Assembly (NCBI RefSeq): GCF_028640845.1
Contig: NC_080546.1
Span: 21,936,020 to 22,000,019, forward strand
Direction: 5' to 3'
DNA: 64,000 nucleotides
Source: Ahaetulla prasina
Lineage: Eukaryota; Chordata; Lepidosauria; Squamata; Colubridae
The notes beneath the pieces are model-generated. The model was given only the letters and a program-made list of their open reading frames with translations, was not told where the DNA came from and made no database searches. Numbering within the stretch: position 1 is the stretch's first letter; every line of letters begins with the position of its first letter. Both the position numbers and the translations under genes were made by a program. This document shows, in pieces, positions 36,438 to 48,300 of the stretch.

Positions 36438-36645
36438 GTCACAGGATAATGTTGCAGGATCCAATCTAGGTAAGCTACCAGGACCAGAGGTTTAGTCTTT
36501 TGAGCTTTCGGCCTCATGCTGGAGCCCATCTTCAGGGAACTGAAGTCCAGGGAAGTTTCCTGAGGATGGGTTCCAGCAGGATTCTGAAAGCTCAGAAGAT
36601 AAAACCTCTGGTGCCAGTGACCGACCCAGATTGGATCCTGTGACT
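36438..36645. repeat. Large foldback (inverted repeat, about 90-bp arms)
   Basis: The left arm (36438-36538, with tcacaggat, aggatccaatct, accagaggttta, tgagctttcgg and ggagcccatcttcag) is inverted in the right arm (36558-36645, with ctgaggatgggttcc, ctgaaagctca, aaacctctggt, agattggatcct and tcctgtga). The loop is about 20 nt. The left arm carries a roughly 10-bp extra segment. No target duplication identified. Confidence 0.85.
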
Positions 36646-37675
36646 AATATTATTTACTTTTAAATAGCTACTTACTTTTACTTTAGTTACCCAATAAAGT
36701 AACCCAATAGTTTTATCTCTAAAGTTAAGAGTAACTTTAAAAGTAAAGTAAACTTTTAATGTCTTGATTTAATATTTTTGCTAAAATATTATTTATTAAA
36801 ATAAAATGCTCAGGGTCTTCACAGTTAATTATATTTTAGAATAAATCAAACAAAAATATAATGTATAGTTTACACATTTAAAAGTTGTTCATGATATTGT
36901 GCATTCATATTTGAAAAAAAAATGCGCAATCCAATGTGGCAGCAATTTAGAGAGCTTTGCACTTTGTTCTTCTATCTTTTTTTATCCCATTCCCTTAGCG
37001 GGAGACAGATGTGTTGTCTCTAATTATTCACTGATTGGCATCAGGAGATATATTAACATAATTGGGACATTTGTTCTAATTAGAAAAGAGAACCTGCCAC
37101 ATGTCACCCAACGTGAAATGTTAGGCCAACTGCCTCAACAAGAAAGAAAAATAACAATTGTCACAATGACTTTTTGTTACAGTCCTAAACATTATCCTCA
37201 AAAATTAAGTGCTAAAACACATTCTATGTACAAATAGTAGCAGACAAATAGATAATTTTTTTTAGATACAAGTTTTGGCTTCAAATATTAATTGATCAAT
37301 TACTTAAATACCTGAAATTATTAAAGTTTAAGGAACATTAAGATAGTTTAAGTTCACACAAGGCAGAATGGAGGAGTAGGAGAGTAATAAAAAAAAACAA
37401 ATGGTTCATAGCAATTAATATTTATTAAATTCATAAAACTTAATTTATGAATGCATTAATGCAATTTTAAAATGAATGCATTACAACTGTACATGCTTCA
37501 AAAGTAATTTGGAAGAAGTGCTTGGTCAAGCATATGACCTCTCTGCTCTTCATTAAAGCAGCCCCCTTTTTTTATTTTGCAAGCTTCCATGTCAGCCTGA
37601 AAAAATGATGCACCTGCTTAAACAGTGACTGAAATTTGAAGCGGTAGATTCCTTAAAGTATTTAAGGAGTGGACT
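36646..37675. other. Intronic sequence, no gene seen
   Basis: AT-rich. The 112-codon frame at 36899-37237 shows no recognised domain. Nothing else recognised. Confidence 0.5.
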
Positions 37676-37683
37676 GCTTAATG

Positions 37684-37818
37684 CAGGGCTGCCAAGCTCC
37701 TGGCCCGCAGGCCGGATGTGTCATGCACTGGCCAAGCCCACGCCCAGTTCAGTGAAGGGGGAAAACGTCCCGATATGTCACGCGACACCGCCATGACGAC
37801 GTGACTTTGACATCCCTG
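37684..37818. mobile_element. hAT MITE with perfect 8-bp TSD
   Basis: A 135-bp element, ends cagggctgccaagctc and gactttgacatccctg. The 8-mer gcttaatg is exactly repeated at 37676-37683 and 37819-37826. The interior is GC-rich. Same end family as 3851. Confidence 0.93.
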
Positions 37819-37826
37819 GCTTAATG

Positions 37827-39496
37827 TATTTACATATTTTTTCACGAATGTAATCAAAAGCAATAGCAAAGAACTGTTGTGTTAGAGAGAGGTTCAAAGT
37901 ACTTCTGGACTATTTGCAAAAAGTTTTCAGACCTAGAATTTATCACACAGGTGATAAAAAAAATAAGGCTGTTTTTTGAGGGAGAGAAAATGCAGAAATA
38001 CCAGAGGTGAGAGGGAGAAGGAAACTGGAGAAAACAGAACAAGGAAGAGTCCTAATCCAATCATCCAACCAATGCAGGCAAGGAATCAGCTATATACAAA
38101 ACCAAGCCTAAGAGTGAATAAATACAAAGAAAGAAAAGAAGGTAGGCTATTTTCAAGCAAGAAAAATGGAAGCTGGCATTCTGCCTAGATGTTCAATCGC
38201 AATCCATCTCTATAGCAGACTTCATATGTTTTCCCAATCTGACTATTTAAATGCACTTAATTTGTCTTATGATCGTCTCTTTTTTCAACCTTTCAGATAC
38301 CTTCCAGAAGATAAATCACACCACAAAGCGCTGAGAGTGACTATGTCTCTTCTTGGTATGCATAGCCATTCTCCTTCTTCAGCTCTCTATTCTTGCTATA
38401 TAAAAGGTTCCCTTTCCTGAACAGAATGCAAAATGCTGTCAGGTCGATAAGGTACCTGCAAGGAAATAGGTATACACAGGAGTTCCAATTAAAGGCAACG
38501 GCTGCAAAAATCAGGAACTACTCTCGCTAAACAAAGCAAACAGCGGTTATATTAACAATCAATTAGATGCAGCGGCCACCTGATGCTACATGTTTGTATA
38601 GGTCCCATGCGCTCTGTACATTTTGCCCAGCTGAGTAGCGTTTGTGTCACATTATTTTTGAGTTGGCAAGCATAATGTAATCACTTGGTAGCAGAGTAAC
38701 AATCTCTTTACTTAGCTTCCCCTAGCCCCAGTTGGTACCTAGCTTGATTGAAGTTAATACAACGTTTTTTAAGCTCAACTGGGTCATCAAATGTTATAGC
38801 TGATGCTGTTGAATTGAATTCTTAGAAACTTCCTTCTATACTTAGCAAGGCTAATTGTTCAACCTCTTATAGCTTATTAAGTAATCTCAGATATCACTGA
38901 TGGTTGATCTATAACCTTAGAGTGAGAAGTTAATTTGATGAGGCTGCCTCGGTCTGAGATCATTTCTCCTAACGATAGTGGGGAATCTTTGAAAACAGCA
39001 GAAGCCATGAGGGAAAAAAAACCATTAACTACCAATAATTGTCTTTTCTTTACTACAGGAGAATCGCAGTAACCACCATACAGATGCTTTATTAAATTTT
39101 TACAGATATCTTAAAATGTTTTATGACTCAAGGAAAAAGAATGTATTACAGCCGATTGTGATGTACTGTCAGTACACAAAGCTTCTTCTCCATACATTGC
39201 ATATTCCTAACATGATTTATGATAATTCAAGAGCTTATCTAGAACTGCAAAAACTAACTACAAATGTGATTTTTTTTAAAAAAAAAAGCCATATCCACTG
39301 ACAGCTGTATGAGTCACATCCATCCTTGACTCAGCAGGAAGCTATACTAGCATGAAATTGCTGTCCCCCATCGTCAATTCCTATCCTGCCGCTATAGCTT
39401 TTCTTTTAGGTCCCTGCAGACATCTTACTTCCCTCCAAAATAATGGCTAACAATGCTTAACTGATTTTGTGCACTGAGGCTGCTCTTGGAGCGTGT
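37827..39496. other. Intronic sequence, no gene seen
   Basis: No exon or bounded repeat recognised. The stretch 38430-38760 is of balanced composition with few simple runs and could be conserved non-coding sequence, but I cannot test conservation. Confidence 0.45.
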
Positions 39497-40075
39497 TAGA
39501 ATAGAATTTTTTTTTAGAATAGAATTTTTTTTTTTTTATTGGCCAAGTGTGATTGGACACACAAGGAATTTGTCTTGGTGCATATGCTCTCAGTGTACAT
39601 AAAAGAAAAGATACGTTCATCAAGGTACAACATTTACAACACAATTGATGATCAATATATCAATATAAATCATAAGGATTGCCAGCAACAAGTTATAGTC
39701 ATACAGTCATAAGTGGAAAGAGATTGGTGATGGGAGCTATGAAACGATTAATAGTAGTGCAGATTCAGTAAATAGTCTGACAGTGTTGAGGGAATTATTT
39801 GTTTAGCAGAGTGATGGCTTTCGGGAAAAAACTGTTCTTGTGTCTAGTTGTTCTGGTGTGCAGTGCTCTATAGCGTCGTTTTGAGGGTAGGAGTTGAAAC
39901 AGTTTATGTCCAGGATGCGAGGGATCTGCAAATATTTTCACGGCCCTCTTCTTGATTAGTGCAGTATACAGGTCCTCAATGGAAGGCAAGTTGGTAGCAA
40001 TTATTTTTTCTGCAGTTCTAATTATCCTCTGAAGTCTGTGTTTTAAGTTAGAACTTAACCTTGACTGAATCATGG
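39497..40075 (-). pseudogene. CR1-L3 LINE, 3' end with last coding segment
   Basis: Minus-strand copy. On the plus strand it begins with an AATAG/poly-T junction, then ggccaagtgtgattggacac. The minus-strand frame 40073-39795 carries the C-terminal CR1-L3 peptide (RRLQRIIRTAEKII-like, then SIEDLYTALIKKRAVKIFAD, TRHKNSFFPKAITLLNK) open to its natural stop. 5' truncated. Confidence 0.9.
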
Positions 40076-40311
40076 GTTGGGATCAAACGAAGGCAACATC
40101 TTGGGGACACAGCAGTGTGTTTGTGCCAAAAGGTTCTGAAGCATCTAAAATAATTGTACTCTGAATTATTCTTATTTGATTTCTACAGCCATCCATTTCA
40201 AGTGATAAGTGTATATCATAAATCATAAAAAAATGATTTGAAATAAAATAGACATGGTTACCAAATGAAACTATTGCCATATATGTTCACAAAGGTGCTG
40301 TTTCACCTTTT
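40076..40311. other. Intronic sequence, no feature recognised
   Basis: Unique-looking sequence between the LINE and the Penelope-like repeats. Confidence 0.5.
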
Positions 40312-40495
40312 TGACAACCATGACCTGGACAACTGAGAATCTCCACAGACATTTAGCTATACACTACAGAGCTGAAGAAGCTTCTTGGATGAGAAGCGAA
40401 ACGTCTTCAAAGAAAAACCAGAAAGTCCAGTTGCCTCTTGAAAAAGCACCTCTGGGACAACCATGATCTGGATGACTGAGAAGCTCCATAGACAT
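40312..40495 (+). repeat. Penelope-like or LINE 3'-end repeat, tandem partial copies
   Basis: A short copy (gacaaccatgacctggacaa, 40312-40352) precedes a fuller one (gaagcttcttggatgagaag at 40374 through gggacaaccatgatctgg to about 40495). Same family as 22770 and 28147. The repeated 3' end suggests a head-to-tail arrangement. Confidence 0.65.
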
Positions 40496-40589
40496 ATTGC
40501 CATAGATGTTAGTATAGCCAAGAAACTGGACTTTTAATACATTCAGGACCCAGGCTACAACTCCTAACCAGGTCTTCATGGTGTTACAG

Positions 40590-41900
40590 GAAGCCAGCAT
40601 GATCAGGGTCATTCTAAGCTCTGAAGAAAGAATGTTCCAGAGGACATGGGCTACGGCAAAGAAGGTTTATCTTCTAGTTTCTTCCAGCTGACTTTTTTGG
40701 CTGATGAATCTATAACATATCCAACCCAGATTGTATTGGATTGGATGGATTAAAAACAACTGGGTGAAGACAGTCCCTTAGGTAGTTCAATCCTGCATCA
40801 TGAAGTGCTTTAAAAGTGATCTTTGAATTCCACTTGAAAGCACATTGGCAACCAATGAAGTTTCATTTATTTATTTATTTATGTATTTATTAATCGCATT
40901 TGTATACCGCCCTATCTCCCGAAGGACTCAGGGCGGTTAACAGGCACATAAAAACACATAAATACAGAGTAAAAACAATTAAAAAACTTATTCTAAAAGC
41001 CGAATATTTAAAACAATATAAAAATAAAACCCATTTAAAACCCATAAATTTAAAATCTAATTCAGTCCTGCGCAAATAAATAAGTGTGTTTTAAGCTCGC
41101 GGCGGAAGGTCCGGAGGTCCGGAAGTTGACGAAGTCCTGGGGGTAGTTCGTTCCAGAGGGTGGGGGCCCCCACAGAGAAGGCCCTTCCCCTTGGCGTCGC
41201 CAGACGACATTGCCTCGCTGACGGCACCCTGAGGAGTCCCTCTCTGTGAGAGCGCACGGGTCGGTGAGAGGTATTCGGTAGCAGTAGGCGGTCCCGTAAG
41301 TAACCCGGCCCTATGCCATGGAGCGCTTTAAAGGTGGTTACCAAAACCTTGATGCAGTGGCATTACATAGGTAAAGGTAAAGGTTCCCCTCGCACATATG
41401 TGCTAGTTGTTCCCGACTCTAGGGGGCGGTGCTCATCTCCATTTCAAAACCAAAGAACCAGCGCTGTCCAAAGACGTCTCTGTGGTCATGTGGCCGGCAT
41501 GACTCAACGCCAAAGGTGCAGGGAACGCTGTTACCTTCCCACCAAAGGTGGACCCTATTTTTCTACTTACATTTTTTACTTGCTTTTGAACTGCTAGGTT
41601 GGCAGAAGCTAGGACAAGTAACGGGAGCTCACCCCATTACGCGGCACTAGGGATTCGAACCGCTGAACTGCCAACCTTTTCGATCGACAAGCTCACTAAG
41701 CCACCACGTCCCTTTTGGCATTAAATACTGTATATTAAATATCTGACACTATTTGGTACCCATGTAGCCACATAGTGCACCAATTGAAGGTTCTGAATGC
41801 TCTTCAAGGACAGCCCCATATAGAACAAATTGCAGTAATCAAAACCAGAGGTGACAATGGCATTTCTAATGCAACTGGTGATTGTAATCTGTAAAATATG
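40590..41900 (-). pseudogene. L2-like LINE fragments, minus strand, with nested SINE
   Basis: The minus-strand frame 41344-41057 encodes a C-terminal peptide typical of L2/CR1-like LINEs (FKALHGIGPGYLRDRLL, GRAFSVGAPTLWNELPPGLR, FRRELKTHLF), open for 95 codons. Its 3' UTR lies at 40870-41056 with the gtataccgccctatctcccg motif. The flanks at 40590-40860 and 41724-41900 look like an older copy of the same family (attgcagtaatcaaaacc motif). A Sauria SINE splits it at 41366-41712. Confidence 0.75.
41366..41712 (-). mobile_element. Sauria-type SINE inserted in the LINE
   Basis: Same structure as 14174-14533: BovB-like tail first on the plus strand (ggtaaaggtaaaggttcccc), tRNA-like head last (ccaccacgtccc). 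The 8-mer tggcatta occurs on both sides (41358-41365 and 41716-41723). Confidence 0.9.
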
Positions 41901-42667
41901 TGTTGGGAACTGTAGATAACTCGAAGAATCAAAGATAAATTGAATTCTTCTTCTTCTTGGGAAGAAAAATGTTTCAAACATCAAAATGCTCATGATCTCA
42001 ATTACGTTGAAATATAACAAGAAGTCCTAAGAGAACTACAAATGTTGCCAATACAAAGAGTTATATCGGAACTGGTCCACTTTGAGTTATACTTCCAACC
42101 AGATTCTGGGAATTACATCTTTAGCTACTACTAGAACATGGATGCTCATGCCACTTTTTTGAAAGAAAAATGAGTTCCCAAATGTTCAACTATTGGTTGA
42201 AATTAAAAAGGACCAAATTAAAATTACAGACTTTCCTATAGCAGCATAACAAAAGCTAATTTATCATGTAAACATAAGAGCTTCTAGAATTTAGGAATAA
42301 AAAAGAAACTTCCTAGTGCTAGTGGTTTCTTTTAAAGCCTCACCAGGATGCCATTGTTTAATGCAGAAATTCTTTGTTAAACTGTTATCAGACACACACA
42401 TAGACACCTTAATTTTCACATACAGTTTTGGGTTCAAATGCCTGAGACTTTGTTAAAATGGTAATTTGGGAGGAAGGTGAAAGAAAATTAATAAATTCCC
42501 ACCTATGATGTTGTGCCAGACTAGAAGCATAGTGTGGGAACATAGGCAGTTGACTTTTTAATATTTTTATACCTACCTCTATTTTCAAGTTACGACAACA
42601 CTTGGAAGCTTTTAGATTTAGGAAATATTGGAATTTTGGATTGGACATTAGAATAGAATAGAATAGA
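41901..42667. other. Intronic sequence, no gene seen
   Basis: AT-rich intron. A few AATAG units at 42650-42667 lead into the LINE tail that follows. Confidence 0.5.
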
Positions 42668-42737
42668 ATTTTTTATTGGCCAAGTGTAATTGGCCACACA
42701 AGGAATTTGTCTTGGTGCATATGCTCTCAGTGTACAT
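42650..42737 (-). mobile_element. CR1-L3 3' terminus, extremely 5' truncated
   Basis: Only the last part of the element: AATAG units, ttttttattggccaagtg, and the signature down to ctcagtgtacatt. The hexamer acatta is on both sides, compatible with a short target duplication. Confidence 0.85.
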
Positions 42738-42924
42738 TAAACTTTGGGACAGAAAGTGCTGTTACATTTATAATAAAAGATGGCAGAATAACTCCAAATG
42801 GGAATTAGCAGTTAGTATTAAGGTGAGTGTAATGGTTAGGGTTAATTCTAAGATTCATTTAGTATTGTTAAATACCAGTTGCATTAGAAAAGCAAATACT
42901 ATTGGAAGCTCATGCTTCTTTTGT
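42738..42924. other. Intronic sequence, no feature recognised
   Basis: Short unique stretch between two repeats. Confidence 0.5.
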
Positions 42925-42926
42925 TA

Positions 42927-43322
42927 CAGGTAGTCCTCAACTTACAACTGTTCGTTTAGAGATCATTCAAAGTTACAATGGCACTGAAACATGTGACCTG
43001 TGGCCATTTTTCATAGTTGCAACCTTTGTAGAATCCCCATGATCATGTGATCAAAGTTCAGATGCTTGGCAACTGGTTCATATTTATGATTTTTGCTGGG
43101 TCCCAAGATTGTGTGATCACCTTTTGTGACCATCTGATAAGCAAAGTCAATCGGGAAGCCAGATTCAGTTAACAGCTGGGTTACTAACTTATCAACTGCA
43201 GTGATTCACTTAACAACTGTGGCAAGAAAAGTCGTAAAATGAAGCAAAACTCACTTATCAAATGTCTCACTTAACAACAGAAATTTTGGGCTCAATTGTG
43301 GTTGTAAGTCGAAGACCACCTG
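42927..43322. mobile_element. Tc1/mariner-like MITE, complete
   Basis: A 396-bp element. The left end caggtagtcctcaacttaca and the right end tgtaagtcgaagaccacctg are inverted repeats, flanked by TA at 42925-42926 and 43323-43324. The interior repeats ttaacaact/ttatcaa-type phrases. No transposase frame. Confidence 0.92.
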
Positions 43323-43665
43323 TATTTTGCTATTCAGTTTCTTGCTGTATTTATACATTTCCATCCATCAAGTGCTGGACCACATCTTTTTAATAGTGTT
43401 TGAAAAGATAATGATTTGGTTTTGAAACCAATTCGAAATTTAAGGGGCTACATTTCCATGATTCAAATCTCCAAGAAAAAGGTATCTAGTTTTTTTTTTT
43501 TTGCTTTAGGTTTTACTAACTGCATGGTGTGACCTATAACAAACAAACATGGTTTGTTTGACTATTTCCTACTAAGGCGGCTCCCAATCTTTTGGACAGC
43601 AGGGACTGGTTTTTGGAGGAATATTTTTCCATGCATTGGAGGGGCATAGTTTTCATATGCTGCCC
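43323..43665. other. Intronic sequence with a hAT-like end fragment
   Basis: The stretch at about 43576-43650 (ggctcccaatcttttggac, then ttggaggaatatttttcc) resembles one end of another hAT family. No second end found. Confidence 0.45.
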
Positions 43666-44049
43666 CAAGGGTAGTCAACCTTTTTATACCTACCACCCAC
43701 TTTTGTATCTCTGTTAGTAGTAAAATTTTCTAACCGCCCACCGGTTCCACATTAATGGTGATTTATAAAATAGGTTGGGAGCGGGCACTGGCTACCAGCT
43801 CTGCTTGTCTGTTGCAGCTGGGTGGTGTGGGGGGAGATGTGCGAGCTATTCTGGGACGAGGGTCTTTTGTTTGCGATTGCACTATGGCGCCATTTAGTTT
43901 CACTTACTAGTTCACTCATGAACTAAACTTATGCGCGGGTGATACAAATAGTATATTTTCAGAAATTTAAATTGTCACAGGGAATTTTATGAAAACATAA
44001 TGAAAATGTTTTTAAGTAATGCTATGAAAATTTTTTTAAAAGTCAAATT

Positions 44050-44237
44050 TGTAATGTATTACTGTAAGTTTTGGCGGGAGTTTTAGGCGGGAAGTATCTC
44101 GCTTCTGATTGGATGCAGCCTCTGGCTGAAGTGTATATAAGGAGAGGTTTTTCTCCAGAGTTTTGCTGGGTCACACTATATTAAAGAGCTGTTGTCACTA
44201 ACCTGGTCTCCTGCCTCGTCAATACCCAAACTTAACA
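44050..44237 (+). repeat. 5' LTR of Gypsy element 1
   Basis: 188 bp from tgtaatgtattact to acccaaacttaaca. It carries two GC-rich boxes (ttttggcgggag, ttaggcgggaag), a ctgattgg CCAAT-type box and a tatataa box at 44134-44140. Confidence 0.96.
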
Positions 44238-44238
44238 T

Positions 44239-44256
44239 TGGCGACGAAGGTGGGAT
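44239..44256 (+). promoter_or_regulatory. Primer-binding site, tRNA-Ser type
   Basis: tggcgacgaaggtgggat, one base after the LTR. As I recall it, the 3' end of vertebrate tRNA-Ser(GCU) including CCA is complementary with one mismatch. Element 2 has the perfect form. Confidence 0.8.
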
Positions 44257-44331
44257 CTTGAGGCAGAGCACCAGAACAGAGCTGAACTCACTACGAGAAT
44301 CAAACCCAGCAAGGTGATAGCGAATGCAGCG

Positions 44332-45303
44332 ATGACCGGCTACACGCCACCCACTCCGTTTGACCCTGCCCAGGAGACATGGGGAATATATATGACCCGT
44401 TTCGAAAGTTTCCTGGAGGCAAACGAGCTACAGGGAGTCTCCGACAACCGCAAACGGGCTTACTTCCTAAGCCACGGTGGGTCTGCAGTCATCGCCGCCA
44501 GAGAAGCCCTAGCGGAGCCAACACCGCTACACTCCGTATCGTGGCAGACCCTTCAGACCCTCCTGAAGAATCACTACGCACCAGCCCCGTCCAAATACGT
44601 TCGACGGTACGAGTTTGGGGAGCGCAGGCAACAAGAAGGCGAGTCTATCAGCGACTACATGGCAGCCCTGAGACAAGCCTCCAAGCATTGCGAGTACCGC
44701 GATCTGGACGAAGAGCTGCTGGAACAACTTATACGGGGGTCAGAGACATCCGTTTGAGGAGACGGTTACAGCCAAGAGCAACCTGACATTGGCAAACGCC
44801 TGGACGAAGCCAGAGCCCATGAGATGTCCAACCATGCAGCAGACACCTTACAAAGCGACTCACGCCGATGGCGGGCGCAAAGCCGAGCACAGTCCACCAC
44901 GAAGAAACCTATCGTGAGTCAACCAGCGAAGAGGAGGAAGAAGTCCACTACACCGAAAATCGACAAGGGAAGACCCGGAGGAATGCGGAAGTTGCGGGCG
45001 ACATCAGCGCCAAAGATGTAAGTTCAGGGACGCCATTTGCGGCGGTGTGAAAGGAAGGGCACCTGGCTCAAGTCTGCCGAGCACCCCAACCTTCCGCCGA
45101 AAATTCAAATCGCCAATCAGAGCGGCTCTGAGTCAGAGATGCAAACCCCACATTCCCGCCGAATTTCAAACCAGCCAATCAGAGCGCGAGATCGGCGAGG
45201 CGACCCGCGATTGGCCAGGAAAGAAAGAGCGCAAGTCAAACCGAATGACTGTTACCATAGACCACGCAGCTACCCGCATCAAGAAAAGATCTTCACAAAC
45301 CCG
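44332..45303 (+). pseudogene. gag of Gypsy element 1 (frameshifted)
   Basis: Starts at the ATG at 44332. The first 142 codons read as a Gypsy/Mag-type capsid (FDPAQETWGIYMTRFESFLE, GVSDNRKRAYFLSHGG, QEGESISDYMAALR, LDEELLEQL) and align throughout with element 2. The frame then breaks near 44738, about 44800, and again near 45045. A first zinc-knuckle-like sequence (CGSCGRHQRQRC) remains at about 44985-45020. The second knuckle is interrupted by a one-base loss just after its first cysteine. The coding potential continues toward protease in other frames with no stop at the gag-pol border. Confidence 0.88.
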
Positions 45304-48300
45304 ACAATTGAAGGCGTACCGTGCCGACTGGAAGTAGACACAGGATCAGCTATCACAATCATGTCCTGGGACACTTTTGTGAAAGCCTTGCCGCACATCG
45401 CAAAGCGCAAGCTACAGAAACAACGGCCCGGGTGCAGGATTACCAGGGCAACCGCATCCCTGTTCGAGGGACAACGACCGTCGAGGTCAAGCACGGGACA
45501 TACGAAAAGACCCTGCCCATCACGTTAGTCGAGGGAACCTTGCCAAGCTTGCTGGGGCTAGACTGGTTCCGGGCGTTGGGAATGGGGTGACTGGCGCCCA
45601 CCGGAGCGGATGCAACCTGCAAACGCCCTAATGGAGGAATTCGCAGACGTATTCGAGGACCGTTTAGGCAAGTACAAGGGGACCCCTATCTCCTTCAATT
45701 TAGACCCCCAAATAGCTCCCATTAGGTTAAAGGCAAGGAGGGTTCCTTTTGCACTCAAACCTAAAATCGACAAAGAGTTAGATAAATTAGTCAGCCAGGG
45801 GATACTAGTGCCAGTTGACCATGCCAAATGGGAGACGCCAATCGTCACCCCTATAAAACCAGACGGGTCCATAAGAATTTGCGCTGATTACAAGGCTACC
45901 TTGAACAAAGCATTGCAAAAGAGCGCCTACCCAGTTCCAGTAGTGCAACACTTATTGCACTCACTAGGGCACGGACAAGTTTTCGCCAAATTAGACTTGG
46001 CACAAGCGTACCAACAGCTACCCGTAGATGCTAGCACAGCTGAAGCCCAGACCATTGTAACGCACCGGGGTGCCTTTAAGTGCACCCGGTTACAGTTCGG
46101 GGTGAGTGTGGCCCCGGGGCTATTCCAAAATTTGATGGAGCGGCTCCTACAAGGGTTACCGGGAGTCGTACCCTATTTCGATGATGTGTTGGTATCAGGG
46201 GAAGATTTAAGAGAACTGGGGAAGCGATTAAGGAAAGTTTTGGCCATTTTTAGGTCGGCAGGATTAAAAGTCAAAGCAAGCAAGTGTCAGATAGGGGTCG
46301 AATCTGTTGAATTTTTGGGCTATAGAATAGACAAAAAAGGGATTCACCCCACTGAGAGCAAAGTCAAGGCGATAAAGAGAGCCCCAGCACCCAAAAACAA
46401 GACAGAACTCCAGGCTTTCCTGGGTCTGGTAAACTCTTACGCCGTGTTTTTAAAAGACAAGGCAACCGTTGCTGAACCGCTGCATAAATTGCTTGGAAAA
46501 AACACTGCTTGGTCGTGGGGGAAGTCAGAGAATAGGGCATTTGAGGCAGTAAAAAGTTTGCTATCAAGCGATAGCCTGTTAATACAATACAACAACAGAC
46601 TGCCGTTAGTATTGGTTTGTGATGCGTCCCCCTATGGAGTAGGAGCTGTACTTAGCCACAGACTCCCAAACGGCACTGAAGCCCCTATAGCGTTCTATTC
46701 ACGAACGATGTCCCCGGCTGAGAGGAATTACAGCCAGCTAGATAGGAGGCTCGCAATAGTGTCAGGGTGAAAAATTTCACGAATACGTTTTGGGAGAGAC
46801 TTTGAAATTATCACTGACCACAGACCGCTATTGGGATTACTGGCTGGCGACGCCCAACGCCAGTGGCACTATCACCCGGCTGACCAGATGGACTATTTTT
46901 CTGGCCGCCTACTCTACAAACTGCAGCATCGACCTGGAAAGAGCTGGGGCATGCGGACGATTGAGCAGATGCCCATTGCCGGGAAATCGAGGACCCTACT
47001 CCGGGCACCCCGTTCTACTAATTGACTCTTGGGACTCTGGCCCAGTCACATCGCAGGAAGTGGCTCGGCCTCCTACCGGGACGTTGTTTTAAGAACTGTA
47101 ATCGGTTGGGTTCAAGGGATGGCCGCTGCCGCAACGTTTTAGAGAGTTTGTAAAGAAAAAGGGGAATTGTCTGTGCAAGGGGTGCCTGCTCTGGGGGATA
47201 GGGTGGTAGTTCCAGAGAAGCTGAGAAAAAGTCCTGAACTACTGCATGAGGGTCACCCAGGAATTGTAAGGATGAAGGGCTAGCCAGGAGCTATGTCTGG
47301 TGGCCCCTAATGGACAGGGAAATCAGTGACAGGGTTGGCCGATGCCAGGTATGTCAGGAATCCAGACCACTACCACCCACGGCCCCAGTGTTGGAGTGGG
47401 AGAAACCCCAAGGCCCTTGGTCCCGCACACATTGATTTTGCCGGCCCCTTCCACGGCCAAACATTTCTAATTGTGGTGGATGCATTCTCCAAATGGCTGG
47501 AGATCATCCTAATGAAATCCACAACCGCGGGAGCTGTCATCTCAGCACTAAAACACCTTTTCGCCACGCACGGGCTACCGGACACCCTCGTGTCCGATAA
47601 CGGCCCACAGTTCACCGCAGCATTATTTGAAGGGTACCTGGCTGAAGAGGGCATCCGACATGCCCTCTCAGCGCCGTTCCACCCTGCGTCGAACGGCCTT
47701 GCTGAACGTTTTGTTCGGAGTGCGAAAGAAGCGCTATCACGAAGCGGCCCCGGCGATTGGCAGGCACAAATCGACGCATTCCTAACCGTCCAACACAGGA
47801 CCCCCTGTGTGGCCACCGGCCGCAGCCCAGCCGAGCTATTAATGGGGCGGAAGCTACGGTGCCCGCTAGACCGGCTACACCCGAACTACGTGCAGGACGG
47901 GTTCAAAACAAAACCAGATAGAATCCGGGAATTAAACATAGGAGACTCAGTGTGGGCACATAATTACAGCGACGGCCCAAGCTGGAAGAGGGGGATAGTC
48001 ATAGACAAAACGGGCCCCAAATCTTACCTAGTGGAAATAGACGATGGCAGAGTTTGGAGGCGCCACATAGATCAATTAAGAAACAGATTGAGCGATAAGG
48101 CAGAATTAGGCGAGACCAGCCCTGACTATGATTTAATTAACCCCACAGCTGACTGGAGCCGAGAACAAACAGAAAGCGTAGAACCAAACAGAGACTTATC
48201 TGAGTCAGGCGAAGTCCAGCGACACCCTCCGGTCCCTCTAGAGGACAGCAGGTCCGAGCCGCAATAATCCAGGGCCGGATGGCCGGGAGGAGGAGCTCAG

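Noticed and set aside
36899..37237. 112-codon open frame
   Set aside because: No domain, no splice signals, AT-rich intron composition.
43800..44049. GC-richer stretch upstream of the Gypsy LTR as a possible promoter or CpG island
   Set aside because: It lies inside the split hAT element and continues after the Gypsy insertion, so it is transposon sequence.
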